DNA of 64,000 nucleotides, from contig NZ_MAYO01000003.1 of NCBI RefSeq assembly GCF_001691565.1, forward strand, positions 1,947,559-2,011,558, written 5' to 3'. The translations under genes were made by a program, and so were the position numbers. Source of the DNA: Microbacterium oleivorans (GTDB lineage Bacteria; Actinomycetota; Actinomycetes; Actinomycetales; Microbacteriaceae). The notes under the pieces are model-generated. The model was not told the origin of the DNA, made no database searches, and saw nothing but the letters and a program-made list of their open reading frames with translations. This document shows, piece after piece, positions 41,783-51,094 of this stretch (the stretch's first letter is position 1; every line of letters begins with the position of its first letter).

Positions 41783-43807
41783 GTGCAGAACTATCGCTGG
41801 GTGAAGGACGGCTCGCAGGAGCCCGGGACCATGCGCTACGGCGCCGACTACAACCCCGAGCAGTGGCCGCGCGAGGTGTGGGATGACGACATCCGGCTCA
41901 TGCGCGAGGCCGGCGTGAACATCGTCTCGCTCGGCATCTTCTCGTGGGGGCTGCTCGAACCGCGCCCCGGCGAGTACGACTTCACGTGGCTCGACGAGAT
42001 CATCGAGCTGCTGCACGCCAACGGCATCGACGTCGACCTCGCGACGGCGACGGCCTCGCCGCCCTCGTGGATGGCCCGCCGGCATCCCGAGATCCTGCCG
42101 CAGACCGTCGACGGCACGATCCTCTGGCCCGGCTCCCGCCAGCACTGGCGACCGACCTCGCCCGTGTTCCGCGAGTACGCGCTGCGCCTGGTCCGAGCGC
42201 TCGCCGAGCGCTACGGCGGCCACCCCGCCCTGGTCGCGTGGCACATCTCCAACGAGCTCGGATGCCACAACCTCTACGACTACTCCGACGACGCCGCTCG
42301 CGCGTTCCGCGTCTGGCTCGAGGCGCGCTACGGCACCATCGAGGCGCTCAACGACGCCTGGGGCACGGCGTTCTGGTCGCAGCACTACGAGGAGTGGGAC
42401 GAGATCCTGCCGCCGCGCTCGGCGCCCACGATCCGGAACCCCGGACAGCAGCTCGACTTCGAGCGGTTCTCGTCCGATGCCGTCCGCGACCACCTGCGCG
42501 CCGAGGCGGCGGTGCTCGACGAGGTGACCCCCGGCATCCCGCGGACGACGAATTTCATGGTTGCGCAGAACGTCCGCGACATCGACTACCCGTCATGGGT
42601 GGACGACGTCGACTTCGTCTCGAACGACCACTACCTGCGACCCGGTGAGTTCGGCCGCGACGACCTCTCGTTCTGGGCGAACCTGACGGGCAACATCGCC
42701 CGCGGGCTGCCGTGGTTCCTCATGGAGCACGCGACGAGCGCCGTGAACTGGCGCGAGGTCAACCCGCCCAAGCGGCCGGGCGAGCTCGTGCGCGACGCCC
42801 TCACGCACGTCGGTCACGGAGCCGATGCGGTCTGCTACTTCCAGTGGCGGCAGTCGCGCGCCGGCGGCGAGCGGTACCACTCCGGCATGGTGCCGCACGC
42901 GGGCGAGAACAGCCGCGTGTTCCGTGACGTCGTCGCCCTCGGCGGAGCGCTCCGCGACCTGTCGGCCGTCACCGGCTCGCGCCGCGAGAAGGCGCGCGTC
43001 GCGATCGTGGTCGACTACGAATCGTGGTGGGTCAGCGGACGCGATGCCCACCCGTCGGACTCGCCCGCCTACGACGACGAGACCCTCGCCTGGTACCGGG
43101 CGCTCCTCGACCTCGGCGTCCGCGCCGACGTCATCCCGGTCGGCGCGGCGTTCGACGGCTACGAGGTGCTCATCGCCCCGATGCTGCACGTCGTGCCCGA
43201 CGCCCTGCGGTCGCGTCTCGAGGCGTACGCGGATGCCGGTGGCCACCTCGTCACGACCTACTTCTCGGGCATCGTCGACGAGAACGACCGCGTCTGGCTC
43301 GGCGGCTACCCCGGCGCGCTGCGCGAGCTGCTCGGCGTCACGGTCGAGGAGTTCGTGCCGCTGCTGCCCGACGAGCGCATCGCCCTCGACTCGGGAGCCG
43401 TCGCGCACGGCTGGACCGAGCGGATCGTGCACGTCGGCGACGACGTCGGGGTACTCGACACCTACGCCGACGGCGACCTCGCCGGTGCGCCGGCGGTGAC
43501 CCGCCGTCGCCTCGCGGGCGGCGGCAGCGCGACGTACGTGTCGGCCGACATCGGCCGCGACGGCGTCCGCGCGGTGCTCACGGGGCTCGAGCTGAATGCG
43601 CTGGCCGGCGACCCGCGGTCCGCGGAGGGACGGCTCGACGTCATCGAGCGCGGCGACGGCGAGGCTCGGTACGTGTTCCTCTCGAACCGCACCGACGACG
43701 AGGTCGCGGCGCCGGTGGCCGGCGACGTGCTCGTCGGCGCAGCCGCGGCATCCGGCGTCGTCACGGTGCCGCCGCGGAGTGCGGTGGTCGTCCGCGTCGC
43801 GCGCTGA
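41783..43807 (+). CDS. beta-galactosidase, GH42 family
   Basis: A 674-residue GH42 enzyme of full family length, cleaving terminal beta-galactose. The TIM-barrel domain starts MRYGADYNPEQWPREVWDDDIRLMREAGVN; the acid/base Glu is in AWHISNELGCHN (residue about 156) and the nucleophile Glu in FLMEHATSAVNWR (about 315). The trimerisation domain and small C-terminal domain follow. No signal peptide, so it acts on imported sugars. GTG 41783 follows TAGCGT by six bases (leaderless pattern). Regulated probably by the divergent TetR protein. Confidence 0.94.
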   Translation: MQNYRWVKDGSQEPGTMRYGADYNPEQWPREVWDDDIRLMREAGVNIVSLGIFSWGLLEPRPGEYDFTWLDEIIELLHANGIDVDLATATASPPSWMARRHPEILPQTVDGTILWPGSRQHWRPTSPVFREYALRLVRALAERYGGHPALVAWHISNELGCHNLYDYSDDAARAFRVWLEARYGTIEALNDAWGTAFWSQHYEEWDEILPPRSAPTIRNPGQQLDFERFSSDAVRDHLRAEAAVLDEVTPGIPRTTNFMVAQNVRDIDYPSWVDDVDFVSNDHYLRPGEFGRDDLSFWANLTGNIARGLPWFLMEHATSAVNWREVNPPKRPGELVRDALTHVGHGADAVCYFQWRQSRAGGERYHSGMVPHAGENSRVFRDVVALGGALRDLSAVTGSRREKARVAIVVDYESWWVSGRDAHPSDSPAYDDETLAWYRALLDLGVRADVIPVGAAFDGYEVLIAPMLHVVPDALRSRLEAYADAGGHLVTTYFSGIVDENDRVWLGGYPGALRELLGVTVEEFVPLLPDERIALDSGAVAHGWTERIVHVGDDVGVLDTYADGDLAGAPAVTRRRLAGGGSATYVSADIGRDGVRAVLTGLELNALAGDPRSAEGRLDVIERGDGEARYVFLSNRTDDEVAAPVAGDVLVGAAAASGVVTVPPRSAVVVRVAR

Positions 43808-43941
43808 GGGTGCGGATGCGGTGACGAACGCACGACCGGTGGGGCTGGTGTCGACTCGCGCAGGCGGGGAGGCAACAGCAGCCCCGCCGATCGTGCATCC
43901 GTCGCGCGAGGGAAGGCCCGGGCGGCCAGTAGGCTGGCCGC

Positions 43942-44547
43942 GTGCTGCTCAGCGACCGCGACATCCGAGGCGAGATCGACGGAGGCCGCATCGGCCTCGA
44001 CCCGTGGGACCCGGCGATGGTCCAGCCATCGAGCGTCGACGTGCGGCTCGACCGGTACTTCCGGCTGTTCGACAACCACAAGTACCCGTTCATCGACCCG
44101 TCCGAGGACCAGCCCGAGCTGACGCGCCTCATCGAGGTCGCGCCCGACGAGCCGTTCATCCTGCACCCGGGGGAGTTCGCGCTGGGTGCGACGTTCGAGC
44201 AGATCACGCTGCCCGACGACGTCGCCGCGCGCCTCGAGGGCAAGAGCTCGCTCGGTCGCCTGGGTCTCATCACGCACTCGACTGCGGGGTTCATCGACCC
44301 CGGCTTCTCGGGTCACGTGACGCTCGAACTCGCGAACGTCGCGACGCTCCCCATCAAGCTGTGGCCGGGTATGAAGATCGGCCAGTTCTGCTTCTTCCGC
44401 CTGAGCTCGCCGGCCGAGAACCCGTACGGCACCGGCTCGTACAAGAACCGGTACCAGGGGCAGCGGGGGCCGACGGCATCCCGCTCGTTCCAGAACTTCC
44501 ACCGCACCGACGTCGGGACGACCGACGCCGGTGCGAAGGGGAACTGA
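43942..44547 (+). CDS. dcd: dCTP deaminase
   Basis: A 201-residue nucleotide enzyme of the dCTP deaminase/dUTPase fold. Visible are [71 protein letters not shown] (catalytic Ser/Arg and Glu region) and [19 protein letters not shown]. Length matches actinobacterial members, some of which also hydrolyse dUTP; this one may be bifunctional. GTG 43942 follows TAGGCT (43930-43935) by six bases. Confidence 0.95.
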   Translation: MLLSDRDIRGEIDGGRIGLDPWDPAMVQPSSVDVRLDRYFRLFDNHKYPFIDPSEDQPELTRLIEVAPDEPFILHPGEFALGATFEQITLPDDVAARLEGKSSLGRLGLITHSTAGFIDPGFSGHVTLELANVATLPIKLWPGMKIGQFCFFRLSSPAENPYGTGSYKNRYQGQRGPTASRSFQNFHRTDVGTTDAGAKGN

Positions 44548-44553
44548 CCGCGC

Positions 44554-45045
44554 TCAGTCGCGCTGCGCCTGCTCATAACCGCGGGTGAAGCCGCGCTCGA
44601 AGGCGTCGGCGACGGCGGCATGCTGCGCGAAACCACGCCGCTCGCCGTGGCCGTGCCCGTGGGTGCAGTCACGCCGCCGCTCGCCGTGCCGGTCGCCGTG
44701 GCCGAAGCCGTGGCCGTGGCCCTCAGCGTGGCCGTGCCCGAAGCGGTGGCCGCGGCCGAACCCGCGGCCGAAGCCGCGGCGACGGTGGCCGCGTCCGGGG
44801 CGGGGCGGCATCGGCTGCGACTCGTCCCAGCCGAGTTCCCGCGCGATCGCACCGAGCGAGCGCAAGAAAGTGTCGTAGTCGTCCTCGGGGACCGCGGCGG
44901 CCACTCGGGCCTGCACGGCGGCGACGATGTCGTCGCGTCGGGCGTCGGGCTCGGCCTGCTCGGCCTGCTCGCGGAGCGCGCGCGCCATCAGGCGATGGGC
45001 GAGCTTCAATCGGAATCCGAGGGTGTCGTTGATGGAGGTGTTCAT
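44554..45045 (-). CDS. histidine/glycine-rich protein of unknown function
   Basis: A 163-residue protein. Residues about 1-80 are helical and acidic (MNTSINDTLGFRLKLAHRLMARALREQAEQ ... VPEDDYDTFLRSLGAIARELGWDE). Residues about 82-135 form a low-complexity HG/RG-rich region with FGHGHAEGHGHGFGHGDRHGERRR and CTHGHGHGERR, which could bind metals. A short helical tail ends in YEQAQRD. A GGAAGGA ribosome site precedes ATG 45045. The start codon overlaps that of the divergent MarR gene in one CATG. No family was recognised. Confidence 0.75.
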   Translation of the reverse strand: MNTSINDTLGFRLKLAHRLMARALREQAEQAEPDARRDDIVAAVQARVAAAVPEDDYDTFLRSLGAIARELGWDESQPMPPRPGRGHRRRGFGRGFGRGHRFGHGHAEGHGHGFGHGDRHGERRRDCTHGHGHGERRGFAQHAAVADAFERGFTRGYEQAQRD

Positions 45046-45532
45046 GGGGTGTCCTTCCGAGACGTCGCGCGGACGCGGCGCCCCGCATCGGCACCACCCC
45101 GGCGGACCGCATGCGCACGGTCCGCACTCCGACGGCAGCGCCCCGCCCTGGATGCGCGGCGAACGCGGTTTCGGTCCCGGCGCGCGGCTCGCGGGTGCCC
45201 CCGCCCGCATCCGTCTGCTCGATGCCCTCGTCCACGCGCCGAACCCGCTCTCGGTGAGCGAGATCGCCGAGGCGATCGGCGTCGACCAGCCGCGCGCGTC
45301 GCGCCTCGTGCAGCAGGCCGTCGAACTCGGACTCGCCGCGCGCGAGGCGGACCCCGACGACGCGCGGCGCACGCGCATCGCACTCACTGCTGAGGGCAGG
45401 CGGCGCGCGGGGGACTTCCGGGGGGAGCGCCGCGAGCGGCTGTCCCGCGCGCTGGCCGACTTCACCGACGCGGAACGCGCGGAGCTCGTCCGGCTGCTGG
45501 GCAAGCTCGCGGCATCCTGGCCCCGCGACTGA
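45044..45532 (+). CDS. MarR family transcriptional regulator with His-rich N-terminus
   Basis: A 162-residue regulator. The first 35 residues are rich in His, Gly and Pro (HRHHPGGPHAHGPHSDG). The winged helix follows (ARIRLLDALVHAPNPLSVSEIAEAIGVDQPRASRLVQQAVELGLAAREADPDDARRTRIALTAEG), with a C-terminal helix. GGAGG at 45034-45038 is five bases before ATG 45044, but that site lies within the coding region of the divergent His-rich gene. ATG 45152 would give a protein without the His-rich part. It may sense a metal together with the divergent protein. Confidence 0.8.
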   Translation: MGCPSETSRGRGAPHRHHPGGPHAHGPHSDGSAPPWMRGERGFGPGARLAGAPARIRLLDALVHAPNPLSVSEIAEAIGVDQPRASRLVQQAVELGLAAREADPDDARRTRIALTAEGRRRAGDFRGERRERLSRALADFTDAERAELVRLLGKLAASWPRD

Positions 45533-45602
45533 CTCCGTAACCCGGCCGACGTCCTGCGCGCAAGAAGGTGACCGGATCGCCGCTGGATGTCACCCTGGAA
45601 CG

Positions 45603-47369
45603 GTGAGCACCGAGCAGCAGCAGTCCTCCACGGAAGCAGAACAGCCGTCCACCTCGACGACCGTCGTCCCCAACGAGAACGGCAAGGGGACGAGCCCCGC
45701 GGGCTTCACGCGGGCGATCGCCCCCTGGGTCTTCTGGCCTGCGGCGGTCCTGATCGTCGGCTTCAGCTTGTTCGCCATCCTGCTTCCCGCGCAGGCGGAG
45801 GCGTTCTTCGGCGGGGTGCAAACGACGATCGTCAACGCCTTCAACTGGTACTACGTACTGATCGCGGCCTTCTTCGTCGCGTTCGCGGTTTTCATCGGCT
45901 TCAGTCGATTCGGTGACATCAAGTTGGGTCGCGACGATGACGAGCCCGAGTTCTCCACCGGTGCGTGGTTCTCGCTGCTGTTCGCCGCAGGCATGGGCAT
46001 CGGCCTCGTCTTCTACGGCGTGAGCGAGCCGCTCAGTCACTTCGTCACTCCACGTCCCGGGGTCGAGGGTGACAGCGCCCAGCTCGCGAGCGCGGCACTC
46101 ACCCAGACCTACCTCCACTGGGGTGTGCAGGCGTGGGCGATGTACGTCGTGGTCGGCGTCGCGCTCGCGTACGCCATCCACCGGCGCAAGCGCCCTATCT
46201 CGATCCGATGGGCGCTCGAGCCTCTGCTCGGCAAGCGCGTGCACGGCGCGGCCGGAAACGTCATCGACGCGGTCGCCCTCGTCGGGACGCTCTTCGGCGT
46301 CGCCACCTCGCTCGGTCTGGGTGTGACGCAGATCGGATCCGGCTTGACGGCCGCAGGGATGCCGGAGCTCAACGAGTTCACCGAGATCATCCTCATCTTC
46401 GTCATCTCGCTTTTCGTCCTCATGTCCGTCATCTCGGGTGTCACCAAGGGCATGAAGTGGCTCTCGAGCCTGAACCTCATCCTCGCGGGGATCCTCCTGC
46501 TCTTCCTGCTGTTCGCCGGCAGCACCGAGTACCTGCTGCGCGAATGGGTCCAGTCGATCGGCGCCTACATCCAGAATTTCGTCGGACTCTCGTTCACCGT
46601 GAGCGCCTTCCAGGGCACCGCGGGCGAGGAGTGGCAGGCCTCCTGGACGTCGTTCTACTGGGGCTGGTGGATCTCGTGGGCGCCCTTCGTCGGGATCTTC
46701 ATCGCCCGCGTGAGCAAGGGGCGCACCGTGCGGCAATTCGTGGCCGGCGTGCTGCTCGTCCCGACGCTCGTCGGTGTGATCTGGTTCGCCGTCCTCGGCG
46801 GTTCCGCGATCCTGAAGGAAACGACGGACCCCGGTTCGATGCTGGGCGCCGACGGCAAGGTCGACCTGCAGGGCGCGCTGTTCCAGCTGTTCTCGTACCT
46901 CCCCGGTGGTGCCGTCCTCACCATCGGCGCGATCGTCCTGATCGCCGTCTTCTTCGTCACCTCGGCTGACTCGGGGGCGCTCGTCATGGGCATGATCGCG
47001 TCGGGTGGCAACCCCGAGCCCAAGCGCTGGGTCCGCGTGTTCTTCGTCGCCCTGACCGCGGTCCTGGCCAGTGCGCTCTTGCTCGCGGGTGGCCTCGAGG
47101 CATTGCAGACGGCTGCGATCCTCATCGCACTGCCGTTCTCGGTCGTCATGCTGCTGATGTGCTGGTCGACCGTCCTCGCGTTCCAGCGAGAGCGGGCGGC
47201 GTACGCGCGTGCGGAGCGTCGACGCTTCGTCGCCGACATCGGCGACCACTACGGCCTCGAGGTCGAGGAGCCGAACGAGCGCGGGCTGAGCCTGCCGGCG
47301 TTCGTTCGGCGGGCGATACCGGTCAAGACCCCCCGAGGTGACGCGGAGGGCCGGAAGCGGGTCGACTGA
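45603..47369 (+). CDS. BCCT family transporter (betaine/choline/carnitine type)
   Basis: A 588-residue membrane transporter with twelve segments. The family blocks are GAWFSLLFAAGMGIGLVFYGVSEPLSHF and the substrate-site stretch WTSFYWGWWISWAPFVGIFIARVSKGRTVRQF, followed by FFVTSADSGALVMGMIASGG. The Trp-rich motif indicates a compatible solute such as betaine, usually driven by sodium. The cytoplasmic C-terminal tail (QRERAAYARAERRRFVADIGDHYGLE...) could sense osmotic change. GTG 45603 is used. Convergent with the GH2 gene. Confidence 0.93.
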   Translation: MSTEQQQSSTEAEQPSTSTTVVPNENGKGTSPAGFTRAIAPWVFWPAAVLIVGFSLFAILLPAQAEAFFGGVQTTIVNAFNWYYVLIAAFFVAFAVFIGFSRFGDIKLGRDDDEPEFSTGAWFSLLFAAGMGIGLVFYGVSEPLSHFVTPRPGVEGDSAQLASAALTQTYLHWGVQAWAMYVVVGVALAYAIHRRKRPISIRWALEPLLGKRVHGAAGNVIDAVALVGTLFGVATSLGLGVTQIGSGLTAAGMPELNEFTEIILIFVISLFVLMSVISGVTKGMKWLSSLNLILAGILLLFLLFAGSTEYLLREWVQSIGAYIQNFVGLSFTVSAFQGTAGEEWQASWTSFYWGWWISWAPFVGIFIARVSKGRTVRQFVAGVLLVPTLVGVIWFAVLGGSAILKETTDPGSMLGADGKVDLQGALFQLFSYLPGGAVLTIGAIVLIAVFFVTSADSGALVMGMIASGGNPEPKRWVRVFFVALTAVLASALLLAGGLEALQTAAILIALPFSVVMLLMCWSTVLAFQRERAAYARAERRRFVADIGDHYGLEVEEPNERGLSLPAFVRRAIPVKTPRGDAEGRKRVD

Positions 47370-47390
47370 CCCGCCCCGGCCCGGCCGGGA

Positions 47391-50339
47391 TCAGACGGCT
47401 TCGAACAGGAGCGCGAACGATGCGTCGCGCGCGGGCAGACGGTGGCGCGGCAGCACACCCGGCCCGCACGTGGCGGTGCCGACACCGGATTGAGCGATGT
47501 CGATCGACACGTGCGTCGCGGTCGGGGCGGGCAGCAGCGAGGCGTGCGACGTCGTGCTGAGCGTCGTCCGGTCCCACGGCGAGACGGTCAACGCGACACC
47601 GGCGTCGAGCGCTTCTCCGCCGACGACGCTCACGCGCACGCCGCCGTCGGTGGTCCGGATGACGGCGGTGCGCACTCCGCGCCGCGAGCCGCTCTCCTGC
47701 GGCCGGACGTGCGGGGTGACGAGTTCGTCGGGCCCGGCGGCGAACCACCCGAAGTGGACGCCCGACGCGGTGTCGGGGTAGCTGGGCCCGGGGCCGAGGC
47801 CGGCGAACTCCATCCCGACGGGTGCCCCCGCGAAGGTCACGTCGATGCCGAGGCGCGCCCAGTCGACGGTCCACGAAAACGGCGCCTTCTCGATCCAGGA
47901 GTTGTCCCACGAGCCGATGCTCCGCAGGTCCAGCTCCAGCAGCAGTCCTTCAGGGACGGTCGACCAGCGCCACAGCGCGTCGACGCCGCTGTCGAACGAC
48001 GGTGCGCCGACGCGGGTGTCGACGACCAGGGCCGCGGCATCCGCCTCGACGCTGCGGACTCGGGTCTGCAGGCGGTCGATCCGGGCCAGCGCCCAGCGCT
48101 CCGCCATGGGCGGCAGGGTCGGTTCGTCCCAGCCGGGGAAGAGATCGTTGTCGGTCGGCGCACGCCAGATCCCGATGCCGGGACCTTCGACGACCTCCAG
48201 CGAGCCGAGCCGCAGCGGCCGTCCGCGTCGGTCGAATCCGTCCGCGTCCGGGGCGGTCGCCGCGCCCACCCGGGGAGCGCCGGCGGCGACGTGCTGACCC
48301 GTCGCGACGACGTGCCCCGACGGAGCCCAGTCCGTCGCGTGCCGCAGCACGGCGTCGATCGTCAGCGCGTCGGCCACGGTCGCCTCCGATACGGCGCGCG
48401 CCTCGTCGGGAAGCTCGATCCGCGCGTGCTCGCGCGGACCCACGGCGGGGACGTCCAGCTCGCCGTGCGCGACGACCTCGCCGTCGACCTCGCGCCGCCA
48501 CCGGAACGCGAGGTGGCTCGTATCGACGTGGTCGTAGCGGTTCTGCAGCCGGATCCGGCGACGGTCGGCATCCACCTCCATCACGACGGGAGCGATGATC
48601 GCCGCGTAGTCGACGAGACCGGGGCGGACGTCACGGTCGGCGCTGATGAGGCCGTCGATGACGAAGTTGTGGTCGTGGACGGACTCGCCGAAGTCGCCGC
48701 CGTAACGGAACGCGCGACGGCCGTGCTCGTCCTCGATCGCGATCGCGTGCTCGATCCACTCCCAGATGAAGCCGCCGGCGAGGCGCGGGAAGCGCTCGTA
48801 CAGGTCCCAGTACTCCTTGACGCCGCCGGGGCTGTTTCCCATCGCGTGACCGAACTCGCAATGCACGAAGGGCAGCGAGCGGCGGCGCAGCTCGGCCGCG
48901 CCGATGTCGGCGGGCGCGATCTCGTCCGCCTCCTCGCCGATGCGTCGGACCTCGTCGTGCGAGGCGTACATCCGCGAGTACACGTCGGTGTCGCGGCTGG
49001 AGTGGTCGCCCTCGTAGTGGATGAGACGGGTGTCGTCGTTCTCGCGCACCCACCGCGCCATTGCACGGATGTTGCAGCCCGCGCCCGACTCATTGCCGAG
49101 CGACCACATGATGACGCTCGGATGGGTCCGGTCGCGCGTGACGGTTCGGCGGATGCGATCGACGAAGGATGCCTCCCACGCCGGGTCGTCGCTCGGGTTG
49201 CCGCGCCACGACACGTACTCGTACTCGTGGGTCTCGAGGTCGCACTCGTCGATGACGTACAGGCCGAGCTCGTCGGCGAGGTCGAGCAGCTCGGCGTGCG
49301 GCGGGTAGTGCGACGTGCGGATCGCGTTGATGTTGTGCTGCTTCATGAGCACCAGGTCGCGCCGGGCGAGCTCCGTCGTGTGCACGCGACCCCGGTCGGG
49401 GTCGTGCTCGTGACGGTTCACGCCGCGCAGCATGATGGGGCGACCGTTGAGCGTGAGCACGCCGCCGTCGGCGCGGACGCGACGGAACCCGATGCGTACA
49501 GAGACGGTCTCGGATGCCGTGGCGAGGGTCGCGTCGTAGAGGCGAGGGGTCTCGGCGGACCAGGGCTCGACGCCACCGGCATCCACCGTCGTGCGGCCTG
49601 CGGCGACGTCGACGCGGATGCCCAGCTCGGGCACCGCGAGCACGGCGTCGATCGAGGTGGTGACCGCGACCGAGCCGTGCCCGGTCTCGTGGTCGTAGTC
49701 GCCGGTGAGGACCGCGTCGTCGATGCCGCCGGCGGGACGAGCGAGGAGGGCGACGCTTCGGAAGATGCCCGGCAGCCACCACATGTCCTGGTTCTCGAGG
49801 TACGTGCCGTCCGAGAACTGCGCGACGCGGACCGCGACGACGTCGCCTTCGCCGGTGAGCTCGTCGGTGACGTCGAACTCGTGGGTCAGGCGGCTGCCGC
49901 GGGTCGAGCCGAGGCGTACACCGTTGACGAACACGTCCGCGGCCGACTCGACCCCGTCGAAGCGCAGGAGGACGCGGCCCCCGGCATCCACCACCTGCCG
50001 GATCGCGTCGTCGACGTCGATGCGGCGCACGTAGTCGCCGACGGGGTTCTCATCGGGCGGGTAGGGCGGATCGATCGGGAAGGGGAACTGCACGTTCGAG
50101 TACGCCGGGGTCCCGAACCCGCTCATGTTCCAGTGCGCCGGGACCGCGATCTCGTCCCAGCCCTCGGTCTCGCCGGCGGTCCAGCCGTCGTGCGGCGCGA
50201 GCGAGGGGGACGGCGAGAGGCGGAAACGCCAGCGGCCGTCGAGAGACTGGGTGGGCGCGTCGGAGCGGAGCCGCGTGCGCGGGGGGATCGAGCCGTCGCC
50301 GGGACCGATGCGGGCGACGTCGAAGACGGGCGCGGTCAT
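47391..50339 (-). CDS. beta-galactosidase, GH2 family (LacZ-like)
   Basis: A 982-residue GH2 enzyme of LacZ length with all five domains. The jelly-roll domain (SLDGRWRFRLSPSPSLAP ... EIAVPAHWNMSGF) is followed by the barrel with the acid/base Glu in SVIMWSLGNESGAG and the nucleophile Glu in LPFVHCEFGHAMGN; the C-terminal beta domain contains IGIWRAPTDND. No signal peptide, so it acts in the cytoplasm. ATG 50339 overlaps the stop of nagB (ATGA), tying lactose-type hydrolysis to amino-sugar catabolism. Confidence 0.94.
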   Translation of the reverse strand: MTAPVFDVARIGPGDGSIPPRTRLRSDAPTQSLDGRWRFRLSPSPSLAPHDGWTAGETEGWDEIAVPAHWNMSGFGTPAYSNVQFPFPIDPPYPPDENPVGDYVRRIDVDDAIRQVVDAGGRVLLRFDGVESAADVFVNGVRLGSTRGSRLTHEFDVTDELTGEGDVVAVRVAQFSDGTYLENQDMWWLPGIFRSVALLARPAGGIDDAVLTGDYDHETGHGSVAVTTSIDAVLAVPELGIRVDVAAGRTTVDAGGVEPWSAETPRLYDATLATASETVSVRIGFRRVRADGGVLTLNGRPIMLRGVNRHEHDPDRGRVHTTELARRDLVLMKQHNINAIRTSHYPPHAELLDLADELGLYVIDECDLETHEYEYVSWRGNPSDDPAWEASFVDRIRRTVTRDRTHPSVIMWSLGNESGAGCNIRAMARWVRENDDTRLIHYEGDHSSRDTDVYSRMYASHDEVRRIGEEADEIAPADIGAAELRRRSLPFVHCEFGHAMGNSPGGVKEYWDLYERFPRLAGGFIWEWIEHAIAIEDEHGRRAFRYGGDFGESVHDHNFVIDGLISADRDVRPGLVDYAAIIAPVVMEVDADRRRIRLQNRYDHVDTSHLAFRWRREVDGEVVAHGELDVPAVGPREHARIELPDEARAVSEATVADALTIDAVLRHATDWAPSGHVVATGQHVAAGAPRVGAATAPDADGFDRRGRPLRLGSLEVVEGPGIGIWRAPTDNDLFPGWDEPTLPPMAERWALARIDRLQTRVRSVEADAAALVVDTRVGAPSFDSGVDALWRWSTVPEGLLLELDLRSIGSWDNSWIEKAPFSWTVDWARLGIDVTFAGAPVGMEFAGLGPGPSYPDTASGVHFGWFAAGPDELVTPHVRPQESGSRRGVRTAVIRTTDGGVRVSVVGGEALDAGVALTVSPWDRTTLSTTSHASLLPAPTATHVSIDIAQSGVGTATCGPGVLPRHRLPARDASFALLFEAV

Positions 50340-51094
50340 CGGGTGACCTCCATCGGGAGCGAGGCGGGACCGAGACGCGAGGCCGCGGCCGCGTCGAGCA
50401 CGAGCGTGACGTGGGCGTGGCGTTGCAGGAAGGATGCCGGGAGGTCCGCCGTCTGAGGGCCTTCCACCGCGCGCGCCACGGCGTCGGCCTTCGACTCGCC
50501 CCACGCGACCAGCACGATCTCGCGGGCGTCGAGGATCGTGCCGATCCCCTGGGTGAGCGCATGGGTCGGGACGCGACCGGCGTCGCCGTCGAAGAACCGG
50601 CTGTTGTCGGCGACGGTCCGCGGCGCGAGCTCGACCACCCGCGTGCGGGAATCGACCGCGGAGCCGGGCTCGTTGAAGCCGATGTGGCCGTTCGCACCGA
50701 TGCCGAGGATCTGCAGGTCGACGCCGCCGGCGGCCGCGATCGCCGCTTCGTAGCGCGCGGCGGCTTCCGCCGGGTCGGCGGAGTCGCCCTCGGGGACGTG
50801 CACGCGGGCGGGGTCGAGGCCGAGCGGTCCGGTCACCTCGCGGGCGATGACGGAGTGGTAGCTCTCGGGGTGGCCGACCGGCAGACCGACGTACTCGTCG
50901 AGCGCGAACGCCGCGGCGCGCGAGAGATCGAGGCCCGCCCGGACGCGCGCCGTGAGTGCCCGGTAGAGCGGCTGCGGGCTCGACCCGGTCGCGACACCGA
51001 GCACGGGAGCCGGGCGACCGCCCACAGACTCGGCGACGAGTGCCGCGGCGATCTCGCCGGCGCCGGCGGCATCGGGGGAGAGCAGGATCCTCAC
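50336..51094 (-). CDS. nagB: glucosamine-6-phosphate deaminase
   Basis: A 252-residue isomerase/deaminase converting glucosamine-6-phosphate to fructose-6-phosphate and ammonia. Catalytic elements: GVATGSSPQPLYRAL (phosphate loop), FALDEYVGLP (Asp pair), LGIGANGHIGFNEPGS (catalytic His). GTG 51094 overlaps the upstream kinase stop and is served by AAAGGTG. No nagA deacetylase is in the window, so a separate deacetylase would be needed for GlcNAc-6-phosphate. Confidence 0.93.
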   Translation of the reverse strand: MRILLSPDAAGAGEIAAALVAESVGGRPAPVLGVATGSSPQPLYRALTARVRAGLDLSRAAAFALDEYVGLPVGHPESYHSVIAREVTGPLGLDPARVHVPEGDSADPAEAAARYEAAIAAAGGVDLQILGIGANGHIGFNEPGSAVDSRTRVVELAPRTVADNSRFFDGDAGRVPTHALTQGIGTILDAREIVLVAWGESKADAVARAVEGPQTADLPASFLQRHAHVTLVLDAAAASRLGPASLPMEVTR

